Positions 1-9,504 of a stretch of DNA of 64,000 nt are shown one piece after another. Each line of letters opens with the position of its first letter. Within the stretch, counting starts at the first letter, position 1. Position numbers and translations under genes: made by a program. The notes beneath the pieces were generated by a model. The model saw nothing but the letters and a program-made list of their open reading frames with translations, did not search any database and was not told where the DNA came from. The DNA lies in the NCBI RefSeq assembly GCF_000613885.1, contig NZ_BAJV01000014.1, positions 37,549-101,548 on the forward strand, in the 5' to 3' direction. This stretch comes from Asaia prunellae JCM 25354 (GTDB lineage: Bacteria; Pseudomonadota; Alphaproteobacteria; Acetobacterales; Acetobacteraceae).

Positions 1-734
1 ATGGTATCACTCAGCATTCGGCGCATGAGCGCCGGAAGTACGGTCAGGATGGGGTGACGTTTTTCGAGCAGACCCCAGTTTTCCCGATAGGCTTCTGCCA
101 CACATTCATTGATGACCAGCAGGTTACGGGCGCAATGATCGTTTCTGGCTTCGAGCTCGCTCCACATCTCCTCGCGTCGCAGGGCTGCCTGAAGCAGCTC
201 GTCCATTTCGCGAAACATGCGCCCTGCGGTCAGAAAGCCACGTCTTCTTGCGCTGGCATGCAGTACGACGAATGAGACAGCAAGCGATACGATAACCCCG
301 AGAAAAATGGCCGTGAGACGTTCTGTCAGCGGCCAGTAGGGATTACTGCCTCGTGACGGAAGCAGGTAGACGATCATCAGCGTGACGCCGGCAAAACGTA
401 ATGAGGGGCGTACTGCAGCTATATAGGCGAGAGGCAGGAGCGCCATGCAGAAGATCGGCCAGTACAGGCCGAAGAGAAGGCGCGCGGTAATCGCCAGTGT
501 CCCTACCACAGCACCGACGAGCGTGCCGACGATCTGGTCACGTGCTGTGGAAAAAGTCTGGTCTATGCTCGATTGTGTGACGATCAGAGCGGTGATCAGG
601 GCCCAGATCGTCTCATCAAGGCCAGTTGTTTCGCCGATGATCCAGCAGAGGGCGACCGCTACCAGTGTCCGTACCATCTGGCGCCAGGGCGCCTCTCCGT
701 CTGCGCGAGCTCTGAACAGGGAGGCAAAAGGCAT
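1..734 (-). CDS. FUSC-family (aromatic acid exporter-like) membrane protein, N-terminal part
   Basis: The reading frame starts at the ATG at 734 and stays open to the window edge, so about 244 N-terminal residues are visible and the C terminus is missing. Several hydrophobic segments (about residues 20-35, 42-56, 68-85, 90-105 and 130-150) are followed by a charged cytoplasmic-looking stretch beginning ASARRRG. This matches the membrane half of the FUSC/aromatic acid exporter family (fusaric acid resistance-like, p-hydroxybenzoic acid efflux-like proteins), which export aromatic acids across the inner membrane. The start lies only 3 bases after the degP stop, so it is probably co-transcribed with degP and opgC. 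Substrate unknown. The family call rests on segment pattern and wording, not on a search. Confidence 0.72.
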   Translation of the reverse strand, partial: MPFASLFRARADGEAPWRQMVRTLVAVALCWIIGETTGLDETIWALITALIVTQSSIDQTFSTARDQIVGTLVGAVVGTLAITARLLFGLYWPIFCMALLPLAYIAAVRPSLRFAGVTLMIVYLLPSRGSNPYWPLTERLTAIFLGVIVSLAVSFVVLHASARRRGFLTAGRMFREMDELLQAALRREEMWSELEARNDHCARNLLVINECVAEAYRENWGLLEKRHPILTVLPALMRRMLSDT

Positions 735-737
735 CGG

Positions 738-2298
738 TCACTCTCCGGAGAGTGGCAAAGGCACCCAACGCAGCCCGTCCTGTCCCTGAACAAGAAGCAG
801 GATTGTATGTTTTTTCTGCTGGCGTGCACGTGTCAGTTCTTTTGACAGGGCATCCGGCGAGTTTACGCCTACCTGCTGTACCTCCGTCACCACGTCTCCT
901 GTCTGCAATCCGCGCGTATCAGCAGGGCCGTCGCGTGTGACGTCGGTTACAACGACACCGCGCTGGGAGTCGGACAGATTGTATTTGGCGCGCGTCTCGT
1001 CATCGATCGCTGCGAAGGTAACGCCCAGATCTGCCAGAGCCAGCTTGCTGGGTCCTTTGGTCTTGGCCTCGGTGGGTGGCATGTCGGGTGTCTCAGGTGA
1101 GGGGCGGATCTCACTGTCGCATCAAGTGTTTTTCCCTTGCGCCAGATGCCGAATGTCGTTTTGGTTCCCGGAGTGATTTCGGCTACCAGACGGGGCAGGG
1201 CATGACCGTCGATTGGTTTGCCGTTAAGAGAGACAATGACATCGCCTGTCTGCAGTTTAGCTGCTGCAGCTGGACCTTTTGGGTCAACACTTGCGATCAT
1301 GGCCCCTTTTTCGGGTTTGAGACCAATACTGTCAGCAATTTCATGCGTGACATCCTGCACCTTGACCCCGACCCATCCACGCGACACATGGCCGTCGCGG
1401 CGCAACTGCTCGATGACTCCTTTGGCGTCATTGGCAGGAATGGCAAAACCGATGCCGATGGAACCACCACTTGAACTGTAGATGGCGGTATTGATGCCAA
1501 TGACCTCACCGTTGAGGTCGAAAAGGGGGCCGCCTGAATTGCCGCGATTGATGGAGGCGTCGGTCTGGATATAGTCGTCATACAGGCCATGATTGATGTC
1601 GCGCCCGCGAGACGACACGATACCGCTCGTGACGGTACCAGACAGGCCGAACGGATTGCCGATGGCCAGCACGCGATCGCCCACACGTGCCTTGTCGCTG
1701 TCGCCGAAAGATACGATTGGGAAGGGCGCCTTGCGTTCGATCTTGATCACCCCGAGATCGGTACGGCTGTCGCGTCCTATGATCTTGGCTGGGAGCACCG
1801 TGCCATCCTGCAACGTGACCGATACCTTGTCAGCATCCTTGATGACGTGGTTGTTGGTCACGATATAGCCGTCAGGCGAGATGATGAATCCCGAGCCAGA
1901 GCCTGCATCTTGCGTGGCGGGTCCGACGGGTTCGGCGCATGGTTCATGTAGTCGTGAAAGAATTTCTCCATCGGCGAGCCGGGTGGAAACTGAGGAACCT
2001 GCGGCCCGTCATCAGGGCTTGCATCCGGGCCGTCATCATCATCGTCATCTTCGCCAGGCTTCAGCGTTGCCGAGATCGAAATATTGACTACGGCAGGCAG
2101 CAGACGGGCAGCAAGGTCCGCCAGTGAATCGGGAGCTGCATGCACGCTTCGCGCCACGGCAGCAGGATCGGCCTGAGCCGTTGCCATCGGGGCGCCTGTC
2201 GTCGAGGCTCCGGGAGGAGCCGCTGTCTGGGCGAAAACGGAAGAACTGGCGGAGACCCAGCCGCCCATCAGAGCAGCAAGAACGAAGCGATGTTTCAT
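738..2298 (-). CDS. degP: DegP/HtrA-type periplasmic serine protease (two frameshifts)
   Basis: Periplasmic protease/chaperone of the trypsin-like S1C family that degrades misfolded envelope proteins. A signal peptide (about residues 1-24, ending SVFAQ) is followed by an acidic Asp-rich linker, the protease domain with His in VTNNHV, Asp in DSRTDLGV and Ser in RGNSGGP, and two PDZ domains. The frame breaks twice. Near 1896-1897 one extra C (plus strand) restores MQALGSGFIISPDGY. Near 1101-1104 one extra G restores APSPETPDMPP. Both are one-base losses in short runs, so the gene is probably intact in the organism. Start chosen at 2298 because the signal peptide begins there (MKHRFVLAAL); an upstream ATG adds 12 unlikely residues. 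It lies between opgC and the FUSC gene on one transcript. Confidence 0.9.
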
Positions 2299-2317
2299 GA
2301 TCTTACGGTAACGCAAT

Positions 2318-3516
2318 TCATGGGTTTGCGTCACCTATCTCCGCGTTACGATCTTTCTTTGCTTCTTCCAGAGCTTCCTTGCGTGTCTCACCGGCCATCA
2401 GCGCGGCCTGACGGCGATGGCGATCGAGCCAGACTGCCAAGCATAAACGCCAAGGAAGCCGAGGATATTGACGAGAATCTGGATAACCCAGCCATCGCCG
2501 AAGCTGTTCATGACCAGACGGGCAAACAGATCCAGGATGGTTCCGAAGCTGAAAACCTCGAGAGAGTGGCGCCCGAGCATCGCCAGGCCCTGACCGCCCC
2601 TTGTCTCCGAAAGTCTTGTGGCTGTGATGGAGGACTGCACAAGAATAAGAATGGCCATGGCATCGACCCATCGCCAGATGGCAAGATCCGACTTGTCGGC
2701 CTGGGGGATATCGGCGAGCGGCCTGAGGCTTGGCAGGTTCCAGCTTTCGTAAGGGAAGCACTCAAGCGCGCCGAAGATCAGATAGATGATCGCGAGTGTT
2801 TTCGCCCAGAGTGGCCCTGGCAGATTGCCGTCGCGTCTGCCCGCCATGATGGCCGCCAGCATTCCCAGTGTGAAGATGAGTTGCCATGCGAAGGGGTTGA
2901 AGTACCATCCATCCGGGTCGAGCCAGTTCGGCAGATTGAGTGTAGGATCGCTGTTGATCAGACCCCAGAGCGCCAGACTCGTACCCCCCAGAAGCCATGG
3001 CGAAATCTTCCACAGGAAAACCAGCAGAGGGAAAGCCAGCAGAAGGACGATGTAGAGTGGCAGAATGTTCAGGTTGTTGGGGAGGGCTTCGAGGGAAAGC
3101 ACCCGCCAGACCCATTCATGCCCGTGAGCAAGCTCGGGTTCGAGGAAATCGACCGGGACGGGAGAATAATGGCGCCATTGTCTGATGGTAAAGACCGACA
3201 CCAGAAGCATGACCATCTGGAAAAGATAGAGCCGCCAGCAACGACGCACGATCCGTTCGATACCCACAAGCCAGCCACCTGTCGGAGGCCCGCGCAGGAT
3301 CAGCCGACCATAAGCCAGCCATGAGGCATATCCGGCCAGAAGGACGAAGATTTCGGCAGCATCGGCAAAGCCGAAATTACGCAAAGTGAATCGGTTGAGC
3401 ACATCCTGAGGGGCGTGATCGGCCAGCATCATCAGCAGTGCGATGCCACGAAGCGCATCAATGCGATGGTCGCGTTTCCTGCGTTTCGGGGCGGCGTCGG
3501 TCTTGGCCTCGCTCAT
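2318..3516 (-). CDS. opgC: OpgC-like integral membrane protein (one frameshift)
   Basis: About 399 residues with many membrane helices. The start region carries the charged DHRIDALRGIALLMM motif typical of the OpgC branch of the acyltransferase superfamily. OpgC proteins sit in the inner membrane and succinylate osmoregulated periplasmic glucans, but the substrate here is unproven. The frame as read stops at 2398. One extra C near 2429-2430 (plus strand) joins WQSG to LDRHRRQAALMAG and gives a charged cytoplasmic tail ending at 2318, 19 bases before the degP start. Start at 3516 is preceded by AGGACAGGA. The gene is divergent from apbC. The C-terminal repair is inference, the family call is fairly firm. 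Confidence 0.8.
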
Positions 3517-3657
3517 TCCTGTCCTGCTTTCCTGCCCAGATAGTCCGGGAGGGTACCCGGCTCCGCCCTGCTCATACGCGCAGATGCTTGCGTGATCCAC
3601 TTCCCGCCATGCTAAATGAAAGCGCACAGGGTACGGCCCCGTCGCCAGAGGACAAAC

Positions 3658-4803
3658 ATGACCGATTTTGAAAAACCCGCCAATGAAACCGACCAGCGCA
3701 GAATTCTCGAGACCCTGCGTCTTGTCAAAGACGAGGCAGGCACATCGAATGTCCTGAGTTTTGCCTCTCTCGAGGGCATCGCCCTGCGCGATGGTCATGC
3801 TCACGTGTCGCTTGCGACCTCGCGTGAGGATGCTGCCCGTATCGAGCCAATGCGCCCCCGTGTCGAAGCTGCCCTTGCCACTTTGCCCGGGATTTCACGC
3901 GCGACCATCATTCTGACAGCGCATCGCGCACCCGGAAAGGCCGCGGCACAGCCGCAGGGACACCGTCCCTTCCAGCTCGAGCAACCTGCCAACAGTCCAG
4001 GCCATCCCCAGCCGACGCGTCCTGATGGCAAGGCCCTGCCTCAGGTGCGTGCCATCATTGCCGTGGCATCGGGCAAGGGTGGGGTGGGCAAATCGACCAC
4101 TGCGGTCAATCTCGCAGCGGGTCTGGCCAGGCTAGGGCTGCGCACCGGTATGCTTGATGCCGATATTTACGGCCCCTCCCTGCCACGTATGCTCGGTCAT
4201 TCTGCCAAACCGGCTCTGGAAAACGGCAAGATCATTCCTGTCGAAGCCTGGGGCATGCATGCGATGTCGATCGGGTTCCTGGTTGATGAGCAGCAGGCCA
4301 TGATCTGGCGCGGTCCCATGGTCATGGGGGCTATCGGGCAGTTTCTTGCCGATGTGGCCTGGCCCGCTCTCGACGTGCTCGTGATCGATATGCCCCCCGG
4401 TACGGGTGATGCCCAGCTTACCATTGCCCAGAAGCTCAGTCTGCGTGGTGCGGTGATTGTTTCCACCCCGCAGGATATTGCCCTGCTCGATGCCCGCCGT
4501 GGTCTTGCCATGTTCGAGCGGATGAATGTGCCGCTTCTGGGTATTGTGGAGAACATGTCCTATTTCTGCTGTCCGAACTGCAACCATCGTACCGAGCTTT
4601 TCGGGCATGGTGGTGCGCGTGAGGAAGCCGAGAAGGCGAATGTGCCGTTCCTTGGCGAAATTCCATTGCTTGCTGATATTCGCATGAGTGCTGATGCCGG
4701 CACACCGATCATTCTTTCGGCACCGGAAAGTGAGGCAGCACAGGCTTATACCCGTCTTGCCCGTGCAGTAGCCCAGAGCCTGCGTCTGGAGCCCGGAGCA
4801 TGA
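3658..4803 (+). CDS. apbC: Mrp/ApbC/NBP35-type Fe-S cluster carrier ATPase
   Basis: 381-residue cytoplasmic P-loop ATPase that binds and transfers iron-sulfur clusters to apo-proteins. The N-terminal region (about 1-100) resembles the MIP18/DUF59 domain. It is followed by a Pro/Gln-rich linker and the ParA/MinD-like ATPase domain with the deviant Walker A GKGGVGKSTTAVN, DADIYGPSLP and DMPPGTGDAQLT. The CxxC motif in YFCCPNCNHRTELFG is the cluster-binding pair. Start at 3658 has AGAGGA five bases upstream; an upstream in-frame ATG lies outside the conserved domain. The stop overlaps the next gene by ATGA, implying translational coupling. Intact. Confidence 0.95.
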   Translation: MTDFEKPANETDQRRILETLRLVKDEAGTSNVLSFASLEGIALRDGHAHVSLATSREDAARIEPMRPRVEAALATLPGISRATIILTAHRAPGKAAAQPQGHRPFQLEQPANSPGHPQPTRPDGKALPQVRAIIAVASGKGGVGKSTTAVNLAAGLARLGLRTGMLDADIYGPSLPRMLGHSAKPALENGKIIPVEAWGMHAMSIGFLVDEQQAMIWRGPMVMGAIGQFLADVAWPALDVLVIDMPPGTGDAQLTIAQKLSLRGAVIVSTPQDIALLDARRGLAMFERMNVPLLGIVENMSYFCCPNCNHRTELFGHGGAREEAEKANVPFLGEIPLLADIRMSADAGTPIILSAPESEAAQAYTRLARAVAQSLRLEPGA

Positions 4804-4970
4804 TCCGTCTGCTTCTGGCGTTTTTCATGGTTGGCGTTGCGCTTGCTGGGTGTGGGCCGCGCAAGGTTCCTCATCACGGATATGCAGCTGATGGATATGG
4901 AGTCATTGACGACTCTCCCCATCTTCCTCCGCCGGACACGTTATGGCATCCGGCACCGGCAGCACACTGA
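4800..4970 (+). CDS. Small lipoprotein, 56 residues
   Basis: Reads MIRLLLAFFMVGVALAGCGP and onwards. The short hydrophobic leader ends in the lipobox LAGC, so Cys17 should be lipidated by the Lgt enzyme encoded elsewhere in this window. The mature part is about 40 residues, rich in His and Pro, and ends HPAPAAH. The ATG overlaps the apbC stop in an ATGA junction. Tiny lipoproteins like this are common in acetic acid bacteria. I do not recognise the family and assign no function. Its support is the clean lipobox and the overlap. Confidence 0.7.
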   Translation: MIRLLLAFFMVGVALAGCGPRKVPHHGYAADGYGVIDDSPHLPPPDTLWHPAPAAH

Positions 4971-5039
4971 GGTGTAAAACGCTGCTGGAATTCCGTCCGG
5001 GGGTGTGCGGGTTTTGGGGCGCTGATCGATTCGAAAGTA

Positions 5040-5065
5040 GCGCGAAAGGGCGGACCCTTTCGCGT
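5040..5065. terminator. Bidirectional hairpin terminator between convergent genes
   Basis: CGCGAAAGGG and CCCTTTCGCG form a perfect 10-bp stem around the loop CGGA. It lies between the end of the small lipoprotein gene and the end of the minus-strand gene at 5092, where a shared terminator is expected. No strong U-tract is seen. Confidence 0.7.
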
Positions 5066-5091
5066 GTTCAGGGGAAAGCTCCGGAAAGCTT

Positions 5092-5744
5092 TCAGTTCCC
5101 GGCGGGTTTGGCCTGGTCGCCGGTATTTTCCGTCACGGAGACATCGCCGCTGACCGTGCGGTTGAGCACCGAGAAAGACACGGCGTCCATGGTCGTGACA
5201 TCGACATCATCGCCGATCTTGAGCGTGCTGAGCAAAGGCCACAGGGCCTTTTGCCTGACAGTTACGGTGCGTGTGATGTCAGCATGGTCGATGACTGTTA
5301 CCTTATGGGCAGCAGCATCGACAGCCACGACTTTGACGCGCTGACGCTGGAACGAGACGAGCGTGCCATGAGGGTGGCGCTTCGCATGGCCTTTGGCGGA
5401 TGAAACCGTCGATTCAGGAAGCGGGCTGCCAGGGGCGGCAATATCAGCGGCCATGGTCTGGAAGAACCGCATCGAAATATGATCACCCGCTTCGAGATGA
5501 GGCAGATTCTTGGCATCCTTCGGATGGTGAGCGTAAGGAGACCGCCTTTCTGATCACGGAGGAGGATGGTTCTGGTCTGCATATCGACGGTTTCGACCGT
5601 CGCATTCATGTTTTGGTTGCCCGTGATCACGGCCTGCGCGGCTGCGTGCCTGGGGGTGGCCGTCAGGGCTGATGCCGACAGGAGAAGGGCAGTCAGTGCG
5701 GGGCCCAGAAAACGACGGGTCATACGCGTTATTCTCGAAACCAT
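5092..5744 (-). CDS. Secreted protein of unknown function (one frameshift)
   Basis: Starts MVSRITRMTRRFLGPALTAL, with a signal peptide ending near AAAQA. A short segment about an extracytoplasmic function follows, with repeated phrases such as TVETVDMQTRTILLRDQ and VKVVAVDAAAHKVTVID that look like small beta units. As read, the frame breaks near 5526-5527. One extra G there (plus strand) joins LLTLT to HPKDAKNLPHLEAGDHISM, so the two parts are one gene of about 217 residues. ATG at 5744 or 5723 could be the start. Similar two-unit periplasmic proteins occur in acetic acid bacteria, but I do not recognise a named family. Confidence 0.7.
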
Positions 5745-5974
5745 GGGAACGTTCTTGTCCTTCTTGGGTGTCAGTCAAAACTGGGAGCTATCGGATCGTT
5801 TTCCTGGTATGGAAGATCCAAGGACGTCAGGTTGCCCTATGTCTGTCTATCCGAAAAGGGGGCAACCGGCTCATGGCACGCAATTAAGTCATGTGGAAGC
5901 ACCGGTTTGAGGCGCGCTGGTGATAAGACTGGCTGTACAAGACATCACTGTCGTAGAATCTGGCGTGACAGATA

Positions 5975-6006
5975 ACTCATTTTGTTGTGAAAACGAGTCA
6001 TGACTC
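5975..6006 (+). promoter_or_regulatory. Inverted repeats over the TonB-receptor start codon
   Basis: ACTCATTTT (5975-5983) and AAAACGAGT (5990-5998) are inverted copies with one mismatch. GAGTCATGACTC (5995-6006) is a perfect 12-bp palindrome that contains the ATG of the next gene. They could be an operator or an RNA fold that hides the ribosome-binding site. It does not match the classical Fur box. Confidence 0.4.
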
Positions 6007-8171
6007 TTTTCTCCTTGTCCTGCATTTATCGGCGCAGTCTGTTTTTCTTCTGTGTATCCGTTTTTTCAGGAGGCTGCTGTTTTGCCGGCATAACAGGAAA
6101 AGCCGACAAACCGGATGAGCGTATTCTTGTACGTGGACGTCAGGCAGCGGGAATAATGGCTGATTACGGTTGGCACGAGGTATCTCTCGGTCCTCTTGGA
6201 ACCCGCTCCCTGCTCGATACGCCATTTTCAGTCATGATTGTGCCGCGCGATGTGATTCTGAATCAGCAGGCACGCAATGTGAATGATCTGGCCCAGTATC
6301 TGCCTTCCGTACAGCTGGAGATGCGCGGAGACCCCAATACAAGTCGACCACAGTCGCGCGGGTTTGAGGCTGATGTGATTGCCAATTCGCGTCTTGATGG
6401 TCTGAACATGGTCATTACCACGCCCTATGCCGCCGAACAGTTCGATTCACTTCAGGTGCTGAATGGTTTGTCAGGAGCGCTTTACGGCCCACAGAATCCG
6501 GCCGGGACATTTGATTATACACTCAACCGGCCGACAGATCATCCTAGGGAAAGGGTGGTCATGGGCGTCGATTCAGCGCAGGCCCTGATGGAGTCGTTCG
6601 ATGCTTCGGGCCGTATCGGAAAGAGCAGATGGTTTGGCTATCGCGTGACGATGCTTAATCAGTCTGGTACGACCTATGCACCGGAAACCCATCTTCGACG
6701 CAACCTGATTAGTGGCGCTTTCGACCTGAATCTGGATTCCAGAACGCAGCTTCAGATTGATGCAAGCCAGTACAGCTATGCACAGCGTGGTTATGCTGGC
6801 GGATTTTCCTATGCAACGGGGCTGGCCCTGCCTGCGGCGCCTGATCTTTCGCGCAAAGGCTATGGTCAGGATTTCGCAGGTTACAACGCTTCGATCAATA
6901 CGGTTCTGGCCAAGCTTATCCACCATTTCAACGATGACTGGTCGCTGACGCTTGGCGGATTGTATCAGGATGCCTGGCGCAATGTGTTTTCGGTTACCAA
7001 TACTTTGACAGACTCGGCAGGTCATTATCGTACAAGCATTGCTGCTGCCACGACGGCCAATGATTTTCGTGTCTGGTCAAATCTGGCTTATGCGAATGGT
7101 CGATTCCGGACAGGGCCTTTTATTCACCGTGTGGTGATTGGCTCGAACGGGTACAGCATGGGCACATTCAACCCTACCAGGGGCGCCAATATGGTGCTCG
7201 GTACGGCTCGCATAGGTGCTCCGGTCACATTCTCTGGCACACAACCCTATTTCTCTGGGCGGTACCAGTCGGCGTCTATCACCTCTCAGTCGTTGCTGGC
7301 CGGCGATACAATTGCACTGACCCGCCACTTGTCGATCATGGGGACACTGGCCTGGAGCTGGCTTGATACGGGTAGCAGCAATAGCCAGGGCGTCACGACG
7401 GCGCGTTATCATGTCGGTGCAGTTTTCACGCCCATGACCAGCATCATCTATCACGTCGATTCTAGTACCAGTCTCTATGGCACCTGGGGCAGGGCGGTTC
7501 AGGCCGGACCTGTGGCGCCCATATCAAGCTCAAATGCCAATCAGGTTCTGTCGCCTCTCCGCTCGGAGGAATACGAGTTGGGTGTGAAATACCGTCCCGT
7601 ACCGGATCTGATGGTAAGTGCGGCGGGATTTCGTATGACGCGCGGTTTTGCGTTCACTGATCCAGCTACCGGTCTGTATCGCGAGGCGGGGCAACAGCGC
7701 AATTATGGAGTGGAAGGGCAGATTGCCGGGCGTGTCACGAAAGCGGTGAGTCTGTTTGGCGGTGTTACCTGGCTGGATGCCCAGACCGGGGCAACCGGTA
7801 CACTCCTTACGTCGCGCAAGCAGGTTGTCGGAGTTGCGCCTGTACAGGCCAATCTGTTGCTGGATTACCACCCGGGCTGGATGAGGAATGTGGCCGTGAA
7901 TGCCAGCCTGCATGTCATGGGGCGTCGTGCTGCGGACGTTGCCAATTACAGTTTTGCGTCAGGGTTTACGACTCTTGATCTTGGCGCGCGTTATGGTTTT
8001 CACGTTTATCAGGTGCCGGTTGTTATACGTTTTGGCGTGTCGAATGTCACCGACAAGCAGTATTGGGCTTCGGTTTATCCAAGTTCGATCAATGGTGCAG
8101 CAAATGCCACGAATTCGGCTGTTGCCGGGTTACCGAGAACCTATCACGCAACCACGGAAATCGACTTCTGA
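6000..8171 (+). CDS. TonB-dependent outer-membrane receptor (siderophore type)
   Basis: 723 residues. A hydrophobic leader (residues about 8-33) is followed by a plug domain (LLDTPFSVMIVPRDVI, QSRGFEADV, GLSGALYGPQNPAGT) and a beta-barrel with alternating strands, ending with the terminal aromatic TEIDF expected for outer-membrane insertion. The wording, especially SRGFE and LYGPQNPAG, resembles ferric-siderophore receptors of the FhuA/FecA kind, which use TonB energy to import iron chelates. No clear secretin-like signalling domain is present at the N terminus. The 3' end overlaps the convergent acyltransferase gene by 28 bases. Ligand unknown. Intact, including the frame over repeated barrel strands. 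Confidence 0.9.
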   Translation: MTLFSLSCIYRRSLFFFCVSVFSGGCCFAGITGKADKPDERILVRGRQAAGIMADYGWHEVSLGPLGTRSLLDTPFSVMIVPRDVILNQQARNVNDLAQYLPSVQLEMRGDPNTSRPQSRGFEADVIANSRLDGLNMVITTPYAAEQFDSLQVLNGLSGALYGPQNPAGTFDYTLNRPTDHPRERVVMGVDSAQALMESFDASGRIGKSRWFGYRVTMLNQSGTTYAPETHLRRNLISGAFDLNLDSRTQLQIDASQYSYAQRGYAGGFSYATGLALPAAPDLSRKGYGQDFAGYNASINTVLAKLIHHFNDDWSLTLGGLYQDAWRNVFSVTNTLTDSAGHYRTSIAAATTANDFRVWSNLAYANGRFRTGPFIHRVVIGSNGYSMGTFNPTRGANMVLGTARIGAPVTFSGTQPYFSGRYQSASITSQSLLAGDTIALTRHLSIMGTLAWSWLDTGSSNSQGVTTARYHVGAVFTPMTSIIYHVDSSTSLYGTWGRAVQAGPVAPISSSNANQVLSPLRSEEYELGVKYRPVPDLMVSAAGFRMTRGFAFTDPATGLYREAGQQRNYGVEGQIAGRVTKAVSLFGGVTWLDAQTGATGTLLTSRKQVVGVAPVQANLLLDYHPGWMRNVAVNASLHVMGRRAADVANYSFASGFTTLDLGARYGFHVYQVPVVIRFGVSNVTDKQYWASVYPSSINGAANATNSAVAGLPRTYHATTEIDF

Positions 8172-9241
8172 GCGGGACATTCCGCTCCCGTATTCTGGGC
8201 GTCGGCTGTGGCGCGGCTGTCCAGAGGCTGCCACCCTGACACAGTATCGCTGTTCTGGCGCAACGCTGCAGCGCCGTAAGCCACTGCGCTCCATGCGGCA
8301 TTGGCCAGCGCCTTGCGGCTTGGAAAATCCTCTGGTGCCAAAGGTGGATGCATGAGGATTGTAGCGCGCTTGTTGCGTCTTTTCAGAAATTGCCAGACAT
8401 GCGGACCGAGATCCATATCACCATACCAGGCAAAGACAGCGCGGTTCGTCCGAGTGACAGGCAGTCCTTCAAGACGGTCATAGACAAGGGAAATGGGTTG
8501 GATGAGAGGGGTGAGCCCCGCCGGGTAGGAGGGCATATCGAGTGCCGGAGCGTTCTTGGGCAGGCGTGGCAGTTTGGCGATGGCGAAGAATGTTGACATG
8601 AACGGGAGTACACGAGATCCGTCAGATGAGGTGCCTTCAGGAAACAGAATAAGATTATCACCCGTGGCAAGGCGTGTGATCATTTCATCGCGTTCCCGAC
8701 CTGTCGTACTTCTGTTTCGACTGACGAAAATTGTGCGGCCGATTTTGGAGACCAGTCCCATTATGGGCCAGCGCTCGATATCGCCTTTGGCAACGAAAAC
8801 AGAATAGATCTTCGTACCGAGAACCGGAATATCGAGCCAGGAGGAATGATTGGCCACGTAAATGATCGGGCGCTCACCGCGCGCGCGCCCTTTTTTCCCT
8901 CCGACCGTGCCGACTGGCTGGCCGATCATCTTGATATCCAGATCAAGCAATCTACACAGCACACCCCAGATGACACGTGTCCAGCGTATTTTCAGTACAC
9001 CAGGTATTGGCAGGAGAAGCGCTTCGAACCCTACCGAGAGCGGCACCCACACGACAACGCCAGCAAGGCGCAGACAGGCATGGAGCGCCTCTAGTTTCCC
9101 GATAATTTTTCCCGTGGGTGAAAGATCAGCGAAGTCTTCAAGAACCGGGCGATTTTTACCACCTGTGATAGCGTTGTCAGGAGAATGGCTCCATCGTGAC
9201 AGCAATCCGGAGAGACGGTTTCGGAAGAGATCTGCGCTCAT
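8144..9241 (-). CDS. 1-acyl-sn-glycerol-3-phosphate acyltransferase-like (PlsC family)
   Basis: About 365 residues, inner-membrane associated. The PlsC motifs are visible: NHSSWLD (HX4D catalytic block), later FPEGTSSDG (acyl-acceptor site), and a membrane segment near residues 58-80. The family transfers an acyl chain to lysophosphatidic acid in phospholipid synthesis; some relatives act on ornithine lipids, so the exact acceptor is open. Start at ATG 9241; a TTG farther upstream gives a longer form without conserved content. The 3' end overlaps the TonB receptor gene tail to tail, so RNA interference between the two is possible. Confidence 0.85.
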   Translation of the reverse strand: MSADLFRNRLSGLLSRWSHSPDNAITGGKNRPVLEDFADLSPTGKIIGKLEALHACLRLAGVVVWVPLSVGFEALLLPIPGVLKIRWTRVIWGVLCRLLDLDIKMIGQPVGTVGGKKGRARGERPIIYVANHSSWLDIPVLGTKIYSVFVAKGDIERWPIMGLVSKIGRTIFVSRNRSTTGRERDEMITRLATGDNLILFPEGTSSDGSRVLPFMSTFFAIAKLPRLPKNAPALDMPSYPAGLTPLIQPISLVYDRLEGLPVTRTNRAVFAWYGDMDLGPHVWQFLKRRNKRATILMHPPLAPEDFPSRKALANAAWSAVAYGAAALRQNSDTVSGWQPLDSRATADAQNTGAECPAQKSISVVA

Positions 9242-9388
9242 ATCCTGTTCAATACTGTCATGATGCAAACGTGACAATCACCGTAACCGTCCAGCCTGTA
9301 GGGAATGCTACAGGTCTGATCAGCAAATGCCGGACAGGAAAGTCTATGCAGCTTGCCTGAAACACCGTTTCCCAAGAGGCTTCAAGGA

Positions 9389-9404
9389 TGTTTCACGTGA
9401 AACA
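9389..9404. promoter_or_regulatory. parS: parS site (perfect consensus), intergenic
   Basis: TGTTTCACGTGAAACA is the exact 16-bp palindromic parS consensus bound by ParB in most bacteria. It lies about 10 kb before parAB, in a short intergenic region upstream of the HdeD-like gene. Two close variants are found nearer to parAB. This supports an origin-proximal position. Confidence 0.93.
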
Positions 9405-9504
9405 CAGATCAAGGTCCGCAGGTGGATAACAGATAATTCACAAGTGCGAGGTGCGTCCCGGTGGAAGGATGGTGCGTCATTATCAAAAAGAAAGGAATGC
9501 AGAT

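Noticed and set aside
2140..3324. 394-codon plus-strand frame over opgC and degP
   Set aside because: Low-complexity charged translation, no motifs, opposite real genes with clear family signatures.
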